From positions 1-64,000 of the IMG/VR virus record IMGVR_UViG_3300035112_000003: 64,000 bases of DNA, one strand, 5' to 3'. A program made the position numbers and the translations under genes. The notes under the pieces were generated by a model that saw only the letters and a list, made by a program, of their open reading frames with translations, did not search any database and was not told the DNA's origin. Shown piece after piece: positions 1 through 6,362 of this stretch. Position 1 is the first letter of the stretch; every line of letters begins with the position of its first letter. The stretch comes from a virus.

Positions 1-13
1 GTGGTTGATTAGC

Positions 14-38
14 GGGTTGGGGGGGAGGTTAGGGGAGG
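14..38 (+). other. G-rich tract before the first early promoter
   Basis: G runs of three, seven and four bases (14-16, 19-25, 32-35) sit just upstream of the promoter at 42-73, in an otherwise A+T-rich sequence. The plus strand could form a G-quadruplex. No coding sequence covers it inside the window. Function unknown. Confidence 0.4.
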
Positions 39-41
39 ATA

Positions 42-73
42 TTTGGTGAATTGTGAATTACTGGTTATATTTG
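42..73 (+). promoter_or_regulatory. Bacteroidota-type promoter P1
   Basis: A -33 TTTG (42-45), a 20-bp spacer and a -7 TATATTTG (66-73) match the known primary-sigma consensus of Bacteroidota (TTTG, about 19-20 bp, TAnnTTTG). The spacer holds GTGAATTGTGAATTAC, which is repeated exactly in the next promoter. It should start transcription near 80, just before the gene at 92. Confidence 0.85.
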
Positions 74-91
74 TAGGTAATAATAATAACT

Positions 92-292
92 ATGGCTAAA
101 CGTAATGAGGGCAAATATAAGGTTGTGCATACGCTGCCCCCCGATGCTATCTTAGTAAAAGAATATGCAGATAAACAGAATGTGAAAGAGCCTGCTATAT
201 ATAATAGATATGCACGCGCATTGAATGAAGGGAAACAATTACCATTTACAATTGTGATATATTTTGAACGCAACTTCATTATACCCAATTAG
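92..292 (+). CDS. Small excisionase/MerR-like HTH protein
   Basis: This 66-residue protein reads like a single helix-turn-helix domain. The segment VKEYADKQNVKEPAIYNRYA (residues 22-41) has the spacing of excisionase-type HTH helices, and a beta-like tail ends with FIIPN, as in small phage HTH_17 proteins. It is the first gene after promoter P1, with its ATG about 18 bases past the -7 box. Its probable role is a regulator of the early block. The DNA target is unknown; the duplicated GTGAATT motif in both promoters is an obvious candidate. Confidence 0.6.
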   Translation: MAKRNEGKYKVVHTLPPDAILVKEYADKQNVKEPAIYNRYARALNEGKQLPFTIVIYFERNFIIPN

Positions 293-337
293 TTATTCTC
301 TTTAATAAATTTATTTTTAAAATAACCCCTCAAATAT

Positions 338-368
338 TTTGTGAATTGTGAATTACATCTTATATTTG
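338..368 (+). promoter_or_regulatory. Bacteroidota-type promoter P2
   Basis: A -33 TTTG (338-341), a 19-bp spacer and a -7 TATATTTG (361-368). The spacer carries the same GTGAATTGTGAATTAC (341-356) as P1, itself a tandem GTGAATT. The start is predicted near 375, giving a short leader before the ATG at 389. The copied spacer suggests both promoters bind one regulator. Confidence 0.85.
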
Positions 369-388
369 ACTTATCAAATCAGAATAAC

Positions 389-574
389 ATGAACACAATA
401 ACACTCTTAAGCAACCCCTATATAATCCTTTCAATCCTGATCGCTATAATGGTAGTTGCATGTATGGTATATGTACATGTATCTGATAAAAAGAATATGG
501 CATTTAAAAAAGAACATATGTACTTTGACGCAGAGACTGCCAAATGGTATTTTAAAGACAATGTGATTAAATAA
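389..574 (+). CDS. Small one-helix membrane protein
   Basis: A 61-residue protein with a short N-terminus, one strong hydrophobic helix (about residues 9-31) and a charged C-terminus rich in Lys, His and aromatic residues. An upstream in-frame GTG at 341 lies inside promoter P2, so the ATG at 389 is the credible start. No family recognised. Confidence 0.6.
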   Translation: MNTITLLSNPYIILSILIAIMVVACMVYVHVSDKKNMAFKKEHMYFDAETAKWYFKDNVIK

Positions 575-620
575 CCCTTATACATTCACCCCTTTTTAAT
601 AAACGCACAAATCAAATTAT

Positions 621-854
621 ATGAACCTTCAAAAAAGGATAACAGCCGTTGAAACTGCTATTAACAACGCTGACAATGCAATGCTATCAATCTTAAAGGC
701 TGCTAATGTTGAAATCCCTGAGCAATTAACGGACGCATCTTTGGAGGCATGGGAAGCTGAGTTTACAGCATCCCAAGACCTTTACCAATTCCTTCAGCGC
801 ATAAACAGCGTATTGGATAGCGCTGAAAAGTATATGCTTGCCAATGTTGACTAA
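621..854 (+). CDS. Hypothetical helical acidic protein
   Basis: A 77-residue protein, mostly alpha-helical and acidic, with no Cys and no membrane segment. Two amphipathic helices (about 1-30 and 40-75) suggest a small coiled-coil or helical hairpin, possibly an inhibitor or adaptor of a host protein. No family recognised. Confidence 0.55.
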   Translation: MNLQKRITAVETAINNADNAMLSILKAANVEIPEQLTDASLEAWEAEFTASQDLYQFLQRINSVLDSAEKYMLANVD

Positions 855-901
855 CTCGTTTAACACAATTGATATTAACTAATCTATTAAACTTATATAA
901 T

Positions 902-979
902 ATGACACCCCAAGTTATCGCTCTATCTCTTTCTATTATTGCTTTAGCGCTCATTGGCCTTAAATCAATTAAAAAGTAA
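902..979 (+). CDS. 25-residue membrane peptide
   Basis: A very short reading frame encoding a single hydrophobic helix with a Lys-rich end (MTPQVIALSL to LKSIKK). It is spaced like its neighbours, with an A+T-rich leader before the ATG. Several similar micro-membrane proteins occur in this block, which supports it, but length alone gives little statistical power. Confidence 0.4.
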   Translation: MTPQVIALSLSIIALALIGLKSIKK

Positions 980-1009
980 CCCATATTAATAACTAATTAA
1001 ACTAGTAGT

Positions 1010-1198
1010 ATGAATAACACATTTGGTGTCTTAAATGCAAATAATGAGCATACAGACGTATCGAAATCAGAAAAAGGCGCAAAGCAATATGCTACGCGGC
1101 ATGGCTATACCAAAGTATCAATCCGATATAATCATGGCTATGATGTAGATATTGTTGCCATCAAAAAAGGCCGTAAATGGGTTAAATATCCTAATTGA
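1010..1198 (+). CDS. Hypothetical basic protein
   Basis: A 62-residue basic protein with a likely alpha-beta fold: a helix around EKGAKQYATRHG, then strands with VSIRYNHGYDVDIVAIKKGRKW. It resembles small phage proteins that bind nucleic acid or a host enzyme, but no family is recognised. It ends at TGA in a tight junction with the next reading frame. Confidence 0.55.
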   Translation: MNNTFGVLNANNEHTDVSKSEKGAKQYATRHGYTKVSIRYNHGYDVDIVAIKKGRKWVKYPN

Positions 1199-1236
1199 TT
1201 AAATCAAACAATATTCAATTCATTAAATCGTTATAT

Positions 1237-1488
1237 ATGTTATTTAATCGTTTATTCATTGGCTGTCTTTTAGTTATGGCCATTGCGGCAATGTGGTTGA
1301 CCCTTCCTAACACACATAAAAAGGTGTATTATTACAATGCCTATGCGCCGGGATATGATGAATACTTTATCCTAAAATCATATCAGCTATTACCAATTGA
1401 CACTATTACGCATTTCGATGACCATGCTATCTCCACAAGTTCTCAAACAGGTTACACGGCTAAGATATTATCTTCTTATACTAAGTAA
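1237..1488 (+). CDS. Single-pass membrane protein, N-in type
   Basis: An 83-residue protein from the ATG at 1237. A TTG at 1195 overlapping the previous stop would add 14 residues. One transmembrane helix (FIGCLLVMAIAAMWLTLP) is followed by an exposed domain rich in Tyr and polar residues. No family recognised. It is probably an inner-membrane protein acting on the host envelope. Confidence 0.5.
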   Translation: MLFNRLFIGCLLVMAIAAMWLTLPNTHKKVYYYNAYAPGYDEYFILKSYQLLPIDTITHFDDHAISTSSQTGYTAKILSSYTK

Positions 1489-1517
1489 TATATTCAATCA
1501 CCCTTTAACCTTTCAAA

Positions 1518-1625
1518 ATGAAGAATTTACGCATTAACCCCACATTAGCTGGTATTATTGTAATGCTGTTTATTTTTACTGTTGTAGCCTTTAAACACTG
1601 GGATTATCTTACATATAGGCGCTAA
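1518..1625 (+). CDS. 35-residue membrane peptide
   Basis: ATG at 1518, stop at 1623-1625. A basic N-terminus (MKNLRINP), one hydrophobic helix (LAGIIVMLFIFTVVAF) and a short aromatic/basic tail. It is arranged like the other micro-membrane genes in the block. No homology recognised. Confidence 0.5.
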   Translation: MKNLRINPTLAGIIVMLFIFTVVAFKHWDYLTYRR

Positions 1626-1646
1626 TTAGCGTAACAGTTACGTAAC
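1621..1646. promoter_or_regulatory. Two adjacent 10-bp palindromes
   Basis: GCTAATTAGC (1621-1630) and GTTACGTAAC (1637-1646) are perfect palindromes six bases apart, in the gap before the gene at 1678. They could be operator half-sites for a dimeric regulator, but 10-bp A+T-rich palindromes also arise by chance. Confidence 0.3.
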
Positions 1647-1677
1647 AAGATTAATTAACTCTATTAATATACTTTTT

Positions 1678-1881
1678 ATGAAAAAAGAAGATTTCTATGT
1701 TGGTCAACGCGTTAAGCAAAAAGACCCAGACGAGGGTTATATGATATATGGCATTGTAAAAGAGATAAAAGAAAAATCTATCCTTATAGACTGGGATGAC
1801 CCAGACTTTGGATTAATGGAAAACGTTGAACATTTCGAAGACGAATACCCTACAATTAAAAACGGGATACCCGGTTACTAA
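1678..1881 (+). CDS. Hypothetical SH3/tudor-like protein
   Basis: A 67-residue protein beginning with a basic stretch, then a GQRV ... GIVKEI ... ILIDWDD pattern typical of small SH3-like or KOW-like beta barrels. The C-terminus is acidic. The fold is inferred from strand spacing only. Function unknown. Confidence 0.55.
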   Translation: MKKEDFYVGQRVKQKDPDEGYMIYGIVKEIKEKSILIDWDDPDFGLMENVEHFEDEYPTIKNGIPGY

Positions 1882-1910
1882 TTACCATAACTATTAATAC
1901 ACTCTATTGT

Positions 1911-2093
1911 ATGCCTTATTTTAAAGTTAAATATTATGCTGGCCCTTATTCAGGCACCCGTTCTGTCAACGCTGAGGATGAAGATCAAGCAATTGCAATC
2001 GTAAAACATCAAATCCGGAAAGACATGTCCCTCCCAATGTATAGCGATGGGTACAGAATTATTGACAGTGACGAAACCAATGAAGACGAATAA
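1911..2093 (+). CDS. Hypothetical small alpha-beta protein
   Basis: A 60-residue protein with an N-terminal strand (YFKVKYYAGPYSGTRSV), a helix with EDEDQAIAIVKHQIRK and an acidic tail. The layout resembles the small ferredoxin-like proteins found in many phage early regions. No specific family recognised. Confidence 0.55.
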   Translation: MPYFKVKYYAGPYSGTRSVNAEDEDQAIAIVKHQIRKDMSLPMYSDGYRIIDSDETNEDE

Positions 2094-2127
2094 CTAATTA
2101 CTATAAACTACTTTAATACTTTATTTT

Positions 2128-2349
2128 ATGGATATGATTACGTTATTCGATGGCACTAAAATACCAGCTACGATAAGCACAACTACACGCATATTCCAGA
2201 TACAGACTTATGATGGTGAAACTATCCTTTGTAATCTCTTGACAGCGCAAAAACTGATCGCTGCGGATGCGTGCAAAGGAATAAAACACTATTGGAATCA
2301 TAAGTTTACTAGGCTCGGTAAATCGGAAGTAAAACATATGTCTTCATAA
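2128..2349 (+). CDS. Hypothetical beta-rich protein
   Basis: A 73-residue protein rich in Thr and Ile, with likely beta strands (ITLFDGTKIPATIS, RIFQIQTYDGETILC) and a basic C-terminal part. One internal Cys pair is too far apart for an obvious metal site. No family recognised. Confidence 0.5.
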   Translation: MDMITLFDGTKIPATISTTTRIFQIQTYDGETILCNLLTAQKLIAADACKGIKHYWNHKFTRLGKSEVKHMSS

Positions 2350-2355
2350 ACAATA

Positions 2356-2430
2356 ATGGCTGAAATCTATAGGCAACCATATAGGGAGCAGGCCATTAAA
2401 TTAAATATAATTCTATGCTCATTAAAATAA
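2356..2430 (+). CDS. Possible 24-residue peptide
   Basis: A short ATG-to-TAA frame (2356-2430) fills the gap between the genes at 2128 and 2415 and overlaps the next start by 16 bases. Only position supports it. The peptide begins MAEIYRQPYREQ and has no recognisable features. Confidence 0.25.
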   Translation: MAEIYRQPYREQAIKLNIILCSLK

Positions 2431-2576
2431 CTCAGCACACTAAAAAAGACCTACATAACACATCTAAACGGTCTTTTGTAAAAGGTAGCCATAACGAGGT
2501 ACACGTAATTACAACCATATGGCTTTTATTTATTCCTATATGGACATTTAAAAAATTAAAAGCATCTCAATTATAA
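2415..2576 (+). CDS. 53-residue membrane protein
   Basis: ATG at 2415, stop at 2574-2576, only three bases before the next ATG. A basic N-terminal half is followed by one membrane helix (VITTIWLLFIPIWTF) and a KKLKAS tail. Tight spacing to the following gene supports real translation. Confidence 0.5.
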   Translation: MLIKITQHTKKDLHNTSKRSFVKGSHNEVHVITTIWLLFIPIWTFKKLKASQL

Positions 2577-2579
2577 ACT

Positions 2580-2810
2580 ATGCAGACAGAATTTACATGT
2601 GGGATATATACGGTTTCATATGTTGATGAATATGGGTGGCGGCTAACTGCTAATGGCCGAATTATTGGCGGTATTGATACGGACGGCGCACTCCTTTCCT
2701 TTAGTGCTGGAATGGCCATAGGAATAACCACAGACACATTGATTGAGATAGCTGTATTAATGAACAATATTAAACGACAATACAAGGCATTACAAACTAA
2801 TAAAATATAA
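2580..2810 (+). CDS. Hypothetical beta protein with hydrophobic C-terminus
   Basis: A 76-residue protein. The first half is beta-like (FTCGIYTVSYVDEYGWRLTANGRIIGG), the second a Gly/Ile-rich helix (MAIGITTDTLIEIAVLMNNIKRQ). It could be soluble or peripherally membrane-bound. No family recognised. Confidence 0.55.
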   Translation: MQTEFTCGIYTVSYVDEYGWRLTANGRIIGGIDTDGALLSFSAGMAIGITTDTLIEIAVLMNNIKRQYKALQTNKI

Positions 2811-2814
2811 CTCT

Positions 2815-3075
2815 ATGCATCATACAACCGGTAATAAATACAAAACTCCTGACAATCTAATTAACTTACTTAGCACGTTTCGATTGGATGGCAAAGACTA
2901 TTGCGTGTTAATTTCAATAGGGGACGATACAGACAAACATTATCGTGGTTACAATGGGAATAGATACGCAGAGCCAATTGAAGTCAATAACCCCTACAAT
3001 TTAACTGAAGATGAAATGAAGACACTTACAAAAGGGATGGGGTACGAACCAAATTCGTTAATAGTCATGATTTAG
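2815..3075 (+). CDS. Hypothetical early protein
   Basis: An 86-residue protein starting four bases after the previous stop. It has a strand pattern (FRLDGKDYCVLISIGDDTDKHY) followed by a segment that opens with NLTEDEMKTL. No catalytic motif seen. It is the last gene before the structured leader of the sigma factor gene. Confidence 0.55.
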   Translation: MHHTTGNKYKTPDNLINLLSTFRLDGKDYCVLISIGDDTDKHYRGYNGNRYAEPIEVNNPYNLTEDEMKTLTKGMGYEPNSLIVMI

Positions 3076-3152
3076 CTAACCTATCTAAAGACGGGAGCAA
3101 AACATAAAATAATTTCACAGGACGGTTTCAATTGGCAATGGTTGAGTTTTAG

Positions 3153-3190
3153 CCCTGAATAAGCCCACAGGGATAGGTTGGGCTTCTTTT
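3153..3190 (+). terminator. Attenuator-like terminator before the sigma factor gene
   Basis: AAGCCCA (3161-3167) pairs with TGGGCTT (3179-3185) and is followed by CTTTT, a plausible intrinsic terminator 13 bases before the sigma factor ATG. A second pairing, CCCTG (3153-3157) with CAGGG (3168-3172), interleaves with it, so the two are mutually exclusive or form a pseudoknot. This suggests regulated read-through into the sigma gene. Confidence 0.55.
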
Positions 3191-3202
3191 AAACCTTATT
3201 GT

Positions 3203-3694
3203 ATGATCCAAGTAGAATTTAAAACTATATTCCATGAGCTATTCCCACTTTTGTGGCGCTATAGTTGGAACATAACGAAAGATAAAGATGAAAGTGAGGA
3301 TATTGCCCTATTGAGCATGGTAAAAGTATGGGATAACATACAAAACTTTAATACTGTTTTGGAGCTAAAGAAATATGCCTATGTTGCTACTAAAAATGAC
3401 AGCCTAAATTATGTCAGTAAGGTAAAGGTTAAAAGCAAATACATTTCGCAGTTAAATGAAGGGATTGAAGATAAAGACGAAATAGAAGTACTAACCTATC
3501 GGGCCGCATTGATTGAGCGTATCTATGATAAAATAAACAGTCTGCCGCCTAAATGCAGACAAATATTAAACTTATGCTATTTACAAGGGATACCTAGGCA
3601 TAAAGTGGCTGCTGACCTAAACATCAGTATTGATACAGTTAACACACAATGCCGGATTGCAATAAATAAACTAAAATCATTCATAACCCCCTAA
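3203..3694 (+). CDS. ECF-type RNA polymerase sigma factor
   Basis: A 163-residue protein with the two-domain layout of extracytoplasmic-function sigma-70 factors. Region 2 is around residues 8-60, including the DESEDIALLSMVKVWDN motif that corresponds to the usual D-ED-QE-F---W core. Region 4 is around residues 110-160 (SLPPKCRQILNLCYLQGI, then the HTH HKVAADLNISIDTVNTQCR). Such proteins bind core RNA polymerase and recognise dedicated promoters, and Bacteroidota genomes carry many. No anti-sigma gene is next to it. It lies behind a possible attenuator and ahead of genes for exported proteins. It may turn on later phage genes or be a host-derived moron; the target promoter is not established. 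Confidence 0.85.
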   Translation: MIQVEFKTIFHELFPLLWRYSWNITKDKDESEDIALLSMVKVWDNIQNFNTVLELKKYAYVATKNDSLNYVSKVKVKSKYISQLNEGIEDKDEIEVLTYRAALIERIYDKINSLPPKCRQILNLCYLQGIPRHKVAADLNISIDTVNTQCRIAINKLKSFITP

Positions 3695-3703
3695 TGCTAA
3701 AAA

Positions 3704-3985
3704 ATGTCTAAATTCAATTATATACCCGGGACATGGGTTAAAATCGCCTACCATAAGATAGTTTACACTGGGTGTACTATTGGCTATGCTGCAACTATAG
3801 ATCGAAAGAGACTATACATTAATGATCCTAAATACACTCTTACCGTTATCCCTATTTCAGCAACATTCAAAATTAAATGGTTGTTTGCTGGCCATATGCT
3901 AGACCTTTGCCCATTACCTAATAAATATGAGCATTTAACCATTAATGACAATATTGACTACCAATCTTCTCACTCTTTAAATTAA
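3704..3985 (+). CDS. Hypothetical protein after the sigma factor
   Basis: A 93-residue beta-rich protein (PGTWVKIAYHKIVYTGCTIGYAA pattern, two further strands), starting nine bases after the sigma gene. No membrane helix or signal peptide. It is not recognisable as an anti-sigma factor, although its position makes that a possibility to test. Confidence 0.5.
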   Translation: MSKFNYIPGTWVKIAYHKIVYTGCTIGYAATIDRKRLYINDPKYTLTVIPISATFKIKWLFAGHMLDLCPLPNKYEHLTINDNIDYQSSHSLN

Positions 3986-3990
3986 TTTCC

Positions 3991-4314
3991 ATGAACATAT
4001 ATGATTTAAGAAAACACATTACTGTTTTGAATTTTGAAAAAACCTTACAAGGGGCGACTATCGTCTACAAAAATGGTGAATGGCCATCATCTATTAGTTT
4101 GACGCTAGACGAATTATTTAGGGAGCTTATATCTATTGGCACATATGAGGATAATTACCATGATCGAACTGAATTTGACGATTCAACCTGCATTAGCCAA
4201 TGGGATGCTTTAAATATTGTAATACGTTGTGAGCTAGCTAAAGAACTTGAAAAAGAAATTGAAAACTCAGATTTAGGTAAATCAATTGAAAATCTATTAA
4301 ACAAACAATTATGA
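3991..4314 (+). CDS. Hypothetical acidic protein
   Basis: A 107-residue protein with an alpha-helical C-terminus rich in Glu and Lys (RCELAKELEKEIENSDLGKS). Its stop overlaps the next start as ATGA, which implies translational coupling to the exported protein that follows. No family recognised. Confidence 0.55.
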   Translation: MNIYDLRKHITVLNFEKTLQGATIVYKNGEWPSSISLTLDELFRELISIGTYEDNYHDRTEFDDSTCISQWDALNIVIRCELAKELEKEIENSDLGKSIENLLNKQL

Positions 4315-4610
4315 AAATTACGTTATTAGCATTTATTATTTTATTGTCTATTGGTTCAGTCTCGGTAAAAGCCCAAGATTCATCCTTGATAGCAGATGAA
4401 ACTAATTTGACCTATACAAAGACGGGGGCGAAAATAGTTTCATATTCTGAATTGGCATTTCAGGCGATCTCTTTAAAATGGGGGGATCAATTTAAATCAA
4501 TCAATATCAAATACAAGACAGATAGATACGGCAGATACAAGGAATACTCTATCTATTTGTCAACTGAACTAGCAAACAAAATTAAAGAATGGTCAAAAAC
4601 TAACTTATAA
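4311..4610 (+). CDS. Secreted small protein with Sec signal peptide
   Basis: A 99-residue protein. A cleavable Sec leader is clear: MKIT, a hydrophobic core and a VKAQD junction, as in many Bacteroidota exported proteins, with cleavage likely after residue 21 or 22. The mature part of about 78 residues is charged and ends in a helix. It is coupled by ATGA to the gene before and by a one-base TAATG overlap to the gene after. The mature domain is not recognised. It probably acts in the periplasm. Confidence 0.65.
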   Translation: MKITLLAFIILLSIGSVSVKAQDSSLIADETNLTYTKTGAKIVSYSELAFQAISLKWGDQFKSINIKYKTDRYGRYKEYSIYLSTELANKIKEWSKTNL

Positions 4611-4744
4611 TGAATAAAACGAATTTGGTTATATTATGGATAATCTTACTTTGCGGCTGGTGGGCTTTATTCGCAGGAGAATATGAAATCTCAATCAATT
4701 GCTTTTTGGCAGTTACGATAATATTTACATTTCACAATAAATAA
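4610..4744 (+). CDS. 44-residue two-helix membrane protein
   Basis: The ATG at 4610 overlaps the previous TAA (TAATG). Two hydrophobic stretches (LVILWIILLCGWWALFAG and CFLAVTIIFTF) flank a short acidic loop. The coupling supports a real gene. No family recognised. Confidence 0.55.
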   Translation: MNKTNLVILWIILLCGWWALFAGEYEISINCFLAVTIIFTFHNK

Positions 4745-4751
4745 ATTTCAA

Positions 4752-4979
4752 ATGACACCCCACTATTACCGCAGATCAGCAATACACTCCGTACTATTAT
4801 TTCTTATTAGTATTATTATTGCTTCTTTTATTTTCAGTTGCTCTCCTAAAAATGGATGCCCGGCTGTATATAAAAACAGATTACAAGGCTACGGCTGGAT
4901 CAAATGCCGTGAAACAAAGAAGGTATTCGTATTAGATAAACAAGGTGCAGTAGCATGTACCTATATTGATAACAATTAA
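4752..4979 (+). CDS. Small lipoprotein
   Basis: A 75-residue protein with a hydrophobic leader (SVLLFLISIIIASFIFSC) ending at a probable lipobox Cys near residue 30. The mature part holds GCPAVYKN ... GYGWIKCRETKKVFVLDKQGAVACTY, a pattern I associate with small Bacteroidota lipoproteins of unknown function. Three further Cys could form a disulphide in the periplasm. It is a candidate outer spanin or superinfection-exclusion lipoprotein; neither role is shown. Confidence 0.6.
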   Translation: MTPHYYRRSAIHSVLLFLISIIIASFIFSCSPKNGCPAVYKNRLQGYGWIKCRETKKVFVLDKQGAVACTYIDNN

Positions 4980-4992
4980 ACAAAAGCAAACA

Positions 4993-5523
4993 ATGAAGTT
5001 TTTAATTCTCGCCCTATTAGGCTCTTTTTTTCTCAGTACAGGAATGGCTCAAAATGGGGGCCAATATCCCGAAAATGGCTCTGTTAAATTAGAATGGGTT
5101 GGCACAAGCGTAAAGATCACAAATAAACAACCCTGCGAAAGTGTTATTAAGGTTGCTTACGCTCAATCAACTGTCGATTTAACTATTGCAGGTAACTCAA
5201 CTATTATATTTATGCCGCCTGCTGCTGTAGCTACTATTAAAGCCAAATCCACTACTAATTGCGGGGATACAGATTTTGGATGGGTTGAATTATCGCTGTC
5301 AGCAATGCCTGTCAAATTCATTTCTTATGACTTCCTAGCTATCGGCAATAAAGACGTAGTAGTAACTTTTGAGACGGCAGAAACAGCTAATGTAAAGCAG
5401 TACAACGTCCTTATCTCAACTGATGGTGTAAACTACCGGAAACTGGATTCGATCAAAGCTGATTTAATAACCCCTAACCGAACATATTCAATCAAAGTAA
5501 ACACCTTAACCTTTAAAAAATAA
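4993..5523 (+). CDS. Secreted beta-sandwich protein
   Basis: A 176-residue protein from the ATG at 4993, chosen because it begins a clean Sec leader (MKFLILALLGSFFLSTGMAQ); an upstream ATG at 4966 overlaps the previous gene. Residues from about 105 have the PVKF(I/L)S ... VVVTFETAE ... YNVLISTDGVNYRKL pattern of Bacteroidota extracellular beta-sandwich modules that often precede type IX secretion tails. The C-terminus (NTLTFKK) is not a complete T9SS signal. It looks host-derived and probably acts in the periplasm or at the cell surface. Confidence 0.65.
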   Translation: MKFLILALLGSFFLSTGMAQNGGQYPENGSVKLEWVGTSVKITNKQPCESVIKVAYAQSTVDLTIAGNSTIIFMPPAAVATIKAKSTTNCGDTDFGWVELSLSAMPVKFISYDFLAIGNKDVVVTFETAETANVKQYNVLISTDGVNYRKLDSIKADLITPNRTYSIKVNTLTFKK

Positions 5524-5527
5524 CAAC

Positions 5528-5689
5528 ATGAAGAAAATAATTATTGCGGCTATTTTAGCCACTACGATATTTGCCTGTAAGAGGGAAACAACATCAGCGC
5601 CACCAGTCAAATACTATTTCCGGATTGAAGCAGTAGACAATGATGGATCAAGTATAATCACTCCCTATAAAACAATTACCGTAAATTAG
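5528..5689 (+). CDS. 53-residue lipoprotein
   Basis: ATG at 5528, four bases after the previous stop; TAG at 5687-5689. The leader MKKIIIAAILATTIFAC ends in a lipobox Cys at residue 17, followed by a short charged and Pro-rich mature part. It is the last gene before the terminators. Membrane lipoprotein of unknown role. Confidence 0.6.
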   Translation: MKKIIIAAILATTIFACKRETTSAPPVKYYFRIEAVDNDGSSIITPYKTITVN

Positions 5690-5734
5690 TATTCATTTTC
5701 TCCTCGTGCAATTAGCAATTAGACAGAACAACAA

Positions 5735-5760
5735 AAGCCCGGCTATTCCTAGTCGGGCTT
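5735..5760. terminator. Bidirectional terminator closing the left early operon
   Basis: An 11-bp stem, AAGCCCGGCTA with TAGTCGGGCTT (one G-T pair), has a TTCC loop. ACTTTTTACT follows it on the plus strand. It lies between the converging plus and minus operons. Confidence 0.8.
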
Positions 5761-5775
5761 ACTTTTTACTACAAT

Positions 5776-5802
5776 AAAAAGGGCCAATGAGAACATCGGC
5801 CC
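5776..5802 (-). terminator. Terminator of the lysis operon
   Basis: Read on the minus strand, GGGCC pairs with GGCCC around a 12-base loop and is followed by TTTTTATT. It lies 34 bases after the endolysin stop. Confidence 0.7.
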
Positions 5803-5835
5803 GTCGTACTACTGCTTATGAGAACAATTGAATGC

Positions 5836-6360
5836 CTACATTAGTAACTTCAATAAAACCGCTGCCCCACATTGTTCATCCACATAATTAGGATCAAACT
5901 TACCATCTGCTACATACTTCCCTTTGTGATAAAGATCACTCCAAGACCATAAATATGGAGAGGGTAACCCCTTCTTTTTATACCCTAGCCCATTATAACG
6001 TTCAATTAAATTAAGAGTATTTTCTATTGACCAATCACTGCATGTATGCCATGCTTTCAGCTTTAATGCATCCACAGCGCTTTCTATCCAGGTAAATGGA
6101 GGATTACCTGTTTTAGGATACCCGGCTGGCACATGAAGTGTTCTCGCTGTTAGTTTATCTCCGTTATGCAAATGACGAGTGAAGTTTAAAGACGATTCCC
6201 GGTAATGCACTACTCCTGTTACATACCAAGGAACTTTAATTAACGCCTCTACCTCGTCATAGGATGGCTTATTTTGCTTTATTTTACCTGCAATGGCATT
6301 GGCATCATCTACTTTAGACGGGTTAATTATGAGCAGATCATATGAGGCTTTATAGTCCAT
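5836..6360 (-). CDS. Endolysin, lysozyme-like
   Basis: A 174-residue protein resembling a widespread phage lysozyme-type family: VVHYRESSLNFTRHLHNGDKL at about residues 50-70, the GNPPFTW motif, the NTLNLIERYNGLGY segment and a C-terminal QCGAAVLLKLLM. The Glu in HYRESS is the likely catalytic acid. It should cut peptidoglycan at the end of infection. It lacks a signal peptide, so export through a holin is expected, in line with the membrane proteins encoded just upstream. The family assignment is from memory of the motif pattern. Confidence 0.8.
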   Translation of the reverse strand: MDYKASYDLLIINPSKVDDANAIAGKIKQNKPSYDEVEALIKVPWYVTGVVHYRESSLNFTRHLHNGDKLTARTLHVPAGYPKTGNPPFTWIESAVDALKLKAWHTCSDWSIENTLNLIERYNGLGYKKKGLPSPYLWSWSDLYHKGKYVADGKFDPNYVDEQCGAAVLLKLLM

Positions 6361-6362
6361 GT

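Noticed and set aside
3704-3985. Anti-sigma factor for the ECF sigma
   Set aside because: It has no membrane helix, zinc anti-sigma motif or FecR-like pattern; only its position suggested it.
4993-5523. Complete type IX secretion cargo protein
   Set aside because: The internal beta module is of the right kind, but the conserved C-terminal sorting domain is absent.
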